From contig JAITCP010000090.1 of NCBI GenBank assembly GCA_031283025.1, positions 1 to 6,204 of the forward strand: DNA of 6,204 nucleotides, given 5' to 3'. The notes below the pieces were generated by a model. The model was given only the letters and a program-made list of their open reading frames with translations. It had not been told where the DNA came from and searched no databases. The translations under genes were made by a program, and so were the position numbers. Shown here in pieces: positions 5,180 through 6,204 of the stretch. This DNA is from Spirochaetaceae bacterium. GTDB taxonomy: Bacteria; Spirochaetota; Spirochaetia; Treponematales; Breznakiellaceae. Numbering within the stretch: position 1 is the first letter of the stretch; every line of letters begins with the position of its first letter.

Positions 5180-6204
5180 ATGAACTCCGAAATCGACCTT
5201 ATCAGGGAAGCCTTTCACTACCACAGCCGATTTGCCGGTTCCACCCTGGTATTCAAGATCGATTTTCCCGTTACCTCAGAACCGGCTTTTCCATCCCTGA
5301 TGAAAGACCTGACACTGCTGGCCCAGACGGGTTTCCGGGTAGTAATCGTTCCCGGCGCAAAGGAATGGATAGATTTGGTGCTGGCGGAATACGGTATCGT
5401 GTCCAGCTATGCTTCCGTAGGGGAACAGGGCCGTGTCCGTATCACCGGCGCAAAGGCCCTGCCCTTTGTGGAGATGGCCGCCTTCCATGTCGCCGCCCGT
5501 TTTATGACAGCCCTTTCAGCCAACCGCTGCGATTCGGTAATCGGCAGCCTTGTCCGTGCCCGCGGTCTGGGAGTACTGGACAGCCTGGATATGGAACATA
5601 CCGGCAGGGTGGAAAAGATACTTGTTAAGCCCATCGGGAAGATACTCGATTCGGGAATGGCGGTCATACTCCCCTGCATGGGCTGGAGCGCTTCAGGCAA
5701 ACCGTACAATGTTCCCAGCGATGAAATCGCCCTTGCAGCGGCGGCGGCCCTTGGGGCGGTAAAGCTCTTTATCGTGTCTGCTGGAAATAACCTTAAAAAC
5801 CTGAAACTTCCGGCGGAACTCCCGGCGGAAGACGGCAACCCGGCAGGCCGCATCATGCGGCTAACTCCCAAAGAAGCGGAAGCAATTCTGGAACTGAACA
5901 AGGATGCGGCGGAAACGGCGGCCAAGGGCATGGCGGAACTGCGGCTGGCCCTGGCGGCATCCAGAGCCGGAGTGGAGCGGGCGCATATCATCAATGGCCG
6001 GGAAGAAGGCGCCGTCCTCCGGGAACTCTTTTCCAACCTCGGATCGGGCACTATGTTGTACGCGGATGAGTACGAGGCGATCCGGCCCCTTAAAACCCAG
6101 GACATTCCGGACGTACTGCGGATCATGGAACCCCTTATGAGTGAAGGCATACTTGTCCGCCGGACGGAAGAAGACATTCAGGAAAGAAAGGAAGACTACT
6201 GGGT
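5180..6204 (+). CDS. argA: N-acetylglutamate synthase, ArgA type (3' end outside window)
   Basis: An open frame of 341 codons plus 2 bases that runs off the right edge. The enzyme acetylates glutamate with acetyl-CoA, the first step of arginine synthesis, in the cytoplasm. Residues 1 to about 280 are an amino-acid-kinase-like domain resembling E. coli ArgA: HSRFAGSTLVFKIDF (15-29), GFRVVIVPGAKEWID (51-65), VRITGAKALPFVEMAA (86-101), GMAVILPCMGWSASGKPYNV (159-178) and HIINGREEGAVLRELF (269-284). The glycine pair of true kinases after the first strand is replaced (KIDFP), as expected for a regulatory domain, likely for arginine feedback, that does not phosphorylate. At about 288 the GNAT domain starts (GSGTMLYADEYEAIRPLKTQDIPDVLRIMEPLMSEGILVRRTEEDIQ), very like ArgA; the acetyl-CoA-binding motif lies beyond the window. 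ATG 5180 is preceded by AGGA (5163-5166), 13 nt away, a rather long spacing. The prs stop is 23 nt upstream, with no terminator between, so the two are probably co-transcribed. A large antisense frame on this stretch is only a shadow. Confidence 0.9.
   Translation, partial: MNSEIDLIREAFHYHSRFAGSTLVFKIDFPVTSEPAFPSLMKDLTLLAQTGFRVVIVPGAKEWIDLVLAEYGIVSSYASVGEQGRVRITGAKALPFVEMAAFHVAARFMTALSANRCDSVIGSLVRARGLGVLDSLDMEHTGRVEKILVKPIGKILDSGMAVILPCMGWSASGKPYNVPSDEIALAAAAALGAVKLFIVSAGNNLKNLKLPAELPAEDGNPAGRIMRLTPKEAEAILELNKDAAETAAKGMAELRLALAASRAGVERAHIINGREEGAVLRELFSNLGSGTMLYADEYEAIRPLKTQDIPDVLRIMEPLMSEGILVRRTEEDIQERKEDYW

Noticed and set aside
5407..6177. A 256-codon antisense frame
   Set aside because: Ser/Arg-rich composition typical of the reverse of a GC-biased gene; the + strand frame is clearly ArgA.

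Overview
The window looks like a chromosomal segment from a spirochaete, most likely a Treponema-type organism with moderate GC. The clues are an ileS of the class with a long C-terminal region after the anticodon-binding domain, followed directly by a lipoprotein with a relaxed spirochaete-style lipobox. From memory, the same ileS/lipoprotein adjacency occurs in Treponema pallidum (TP0452/TP0453). Genus assignment is an inference. The presence of argA would point to a free-living or gut-type treponeme rather than a host-restricted pathogen.

Left block (1-3739, all + strand, tightly packed): the 3' end of ileS; a predicted lipoprotein whose start overlaps ileS by 28 nt; an FmdB-type zinc-ribbon protein; a small protein with two zinc-ribbon-like cysteine sets and one C-terminal membrane helix; and a YihY/BrkB-type six-helix membrane protein carrying a C-terminal cyclic-nucleotide-binding domain. 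Gaps are a few bases or overlaps, so this reads as one transcription unit, with a possible internal promoter before fmdB.

Middle (3740-4052): no protein gene. It holds three successive inverted repeats: a 15-bp perfect hairpin directly after the yihY-like stop codon, an 8-bp hairpin followed by TTTT, and a 111-nt nested palindrome whose core is a perfect 20-bp stem. About 110 nt further on, a 7-bp dyad (GTCTTTA/TAAAGAC) ends one base before the next start codon.

Right block (4053-6204, + strand): a divergent ribose-phosphate pyrophosphokinase, then, 23 nt later, an N-acetylglutamate synthase (ArgA type, kinase-like plus GNAT domain) that runs off the window end. PRPP synthesis and the first step of arginine synthesis appear co-transcribed.

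Most worth a second look: the YihY-like/cyclic-nucleotide-binding fusion, the nested palindrome, and the dyad abutting the prs start. I see no CRISPR, phage, transposase, toxin-antitoxin or recognisable defence system; most of the coding content is ordinary.
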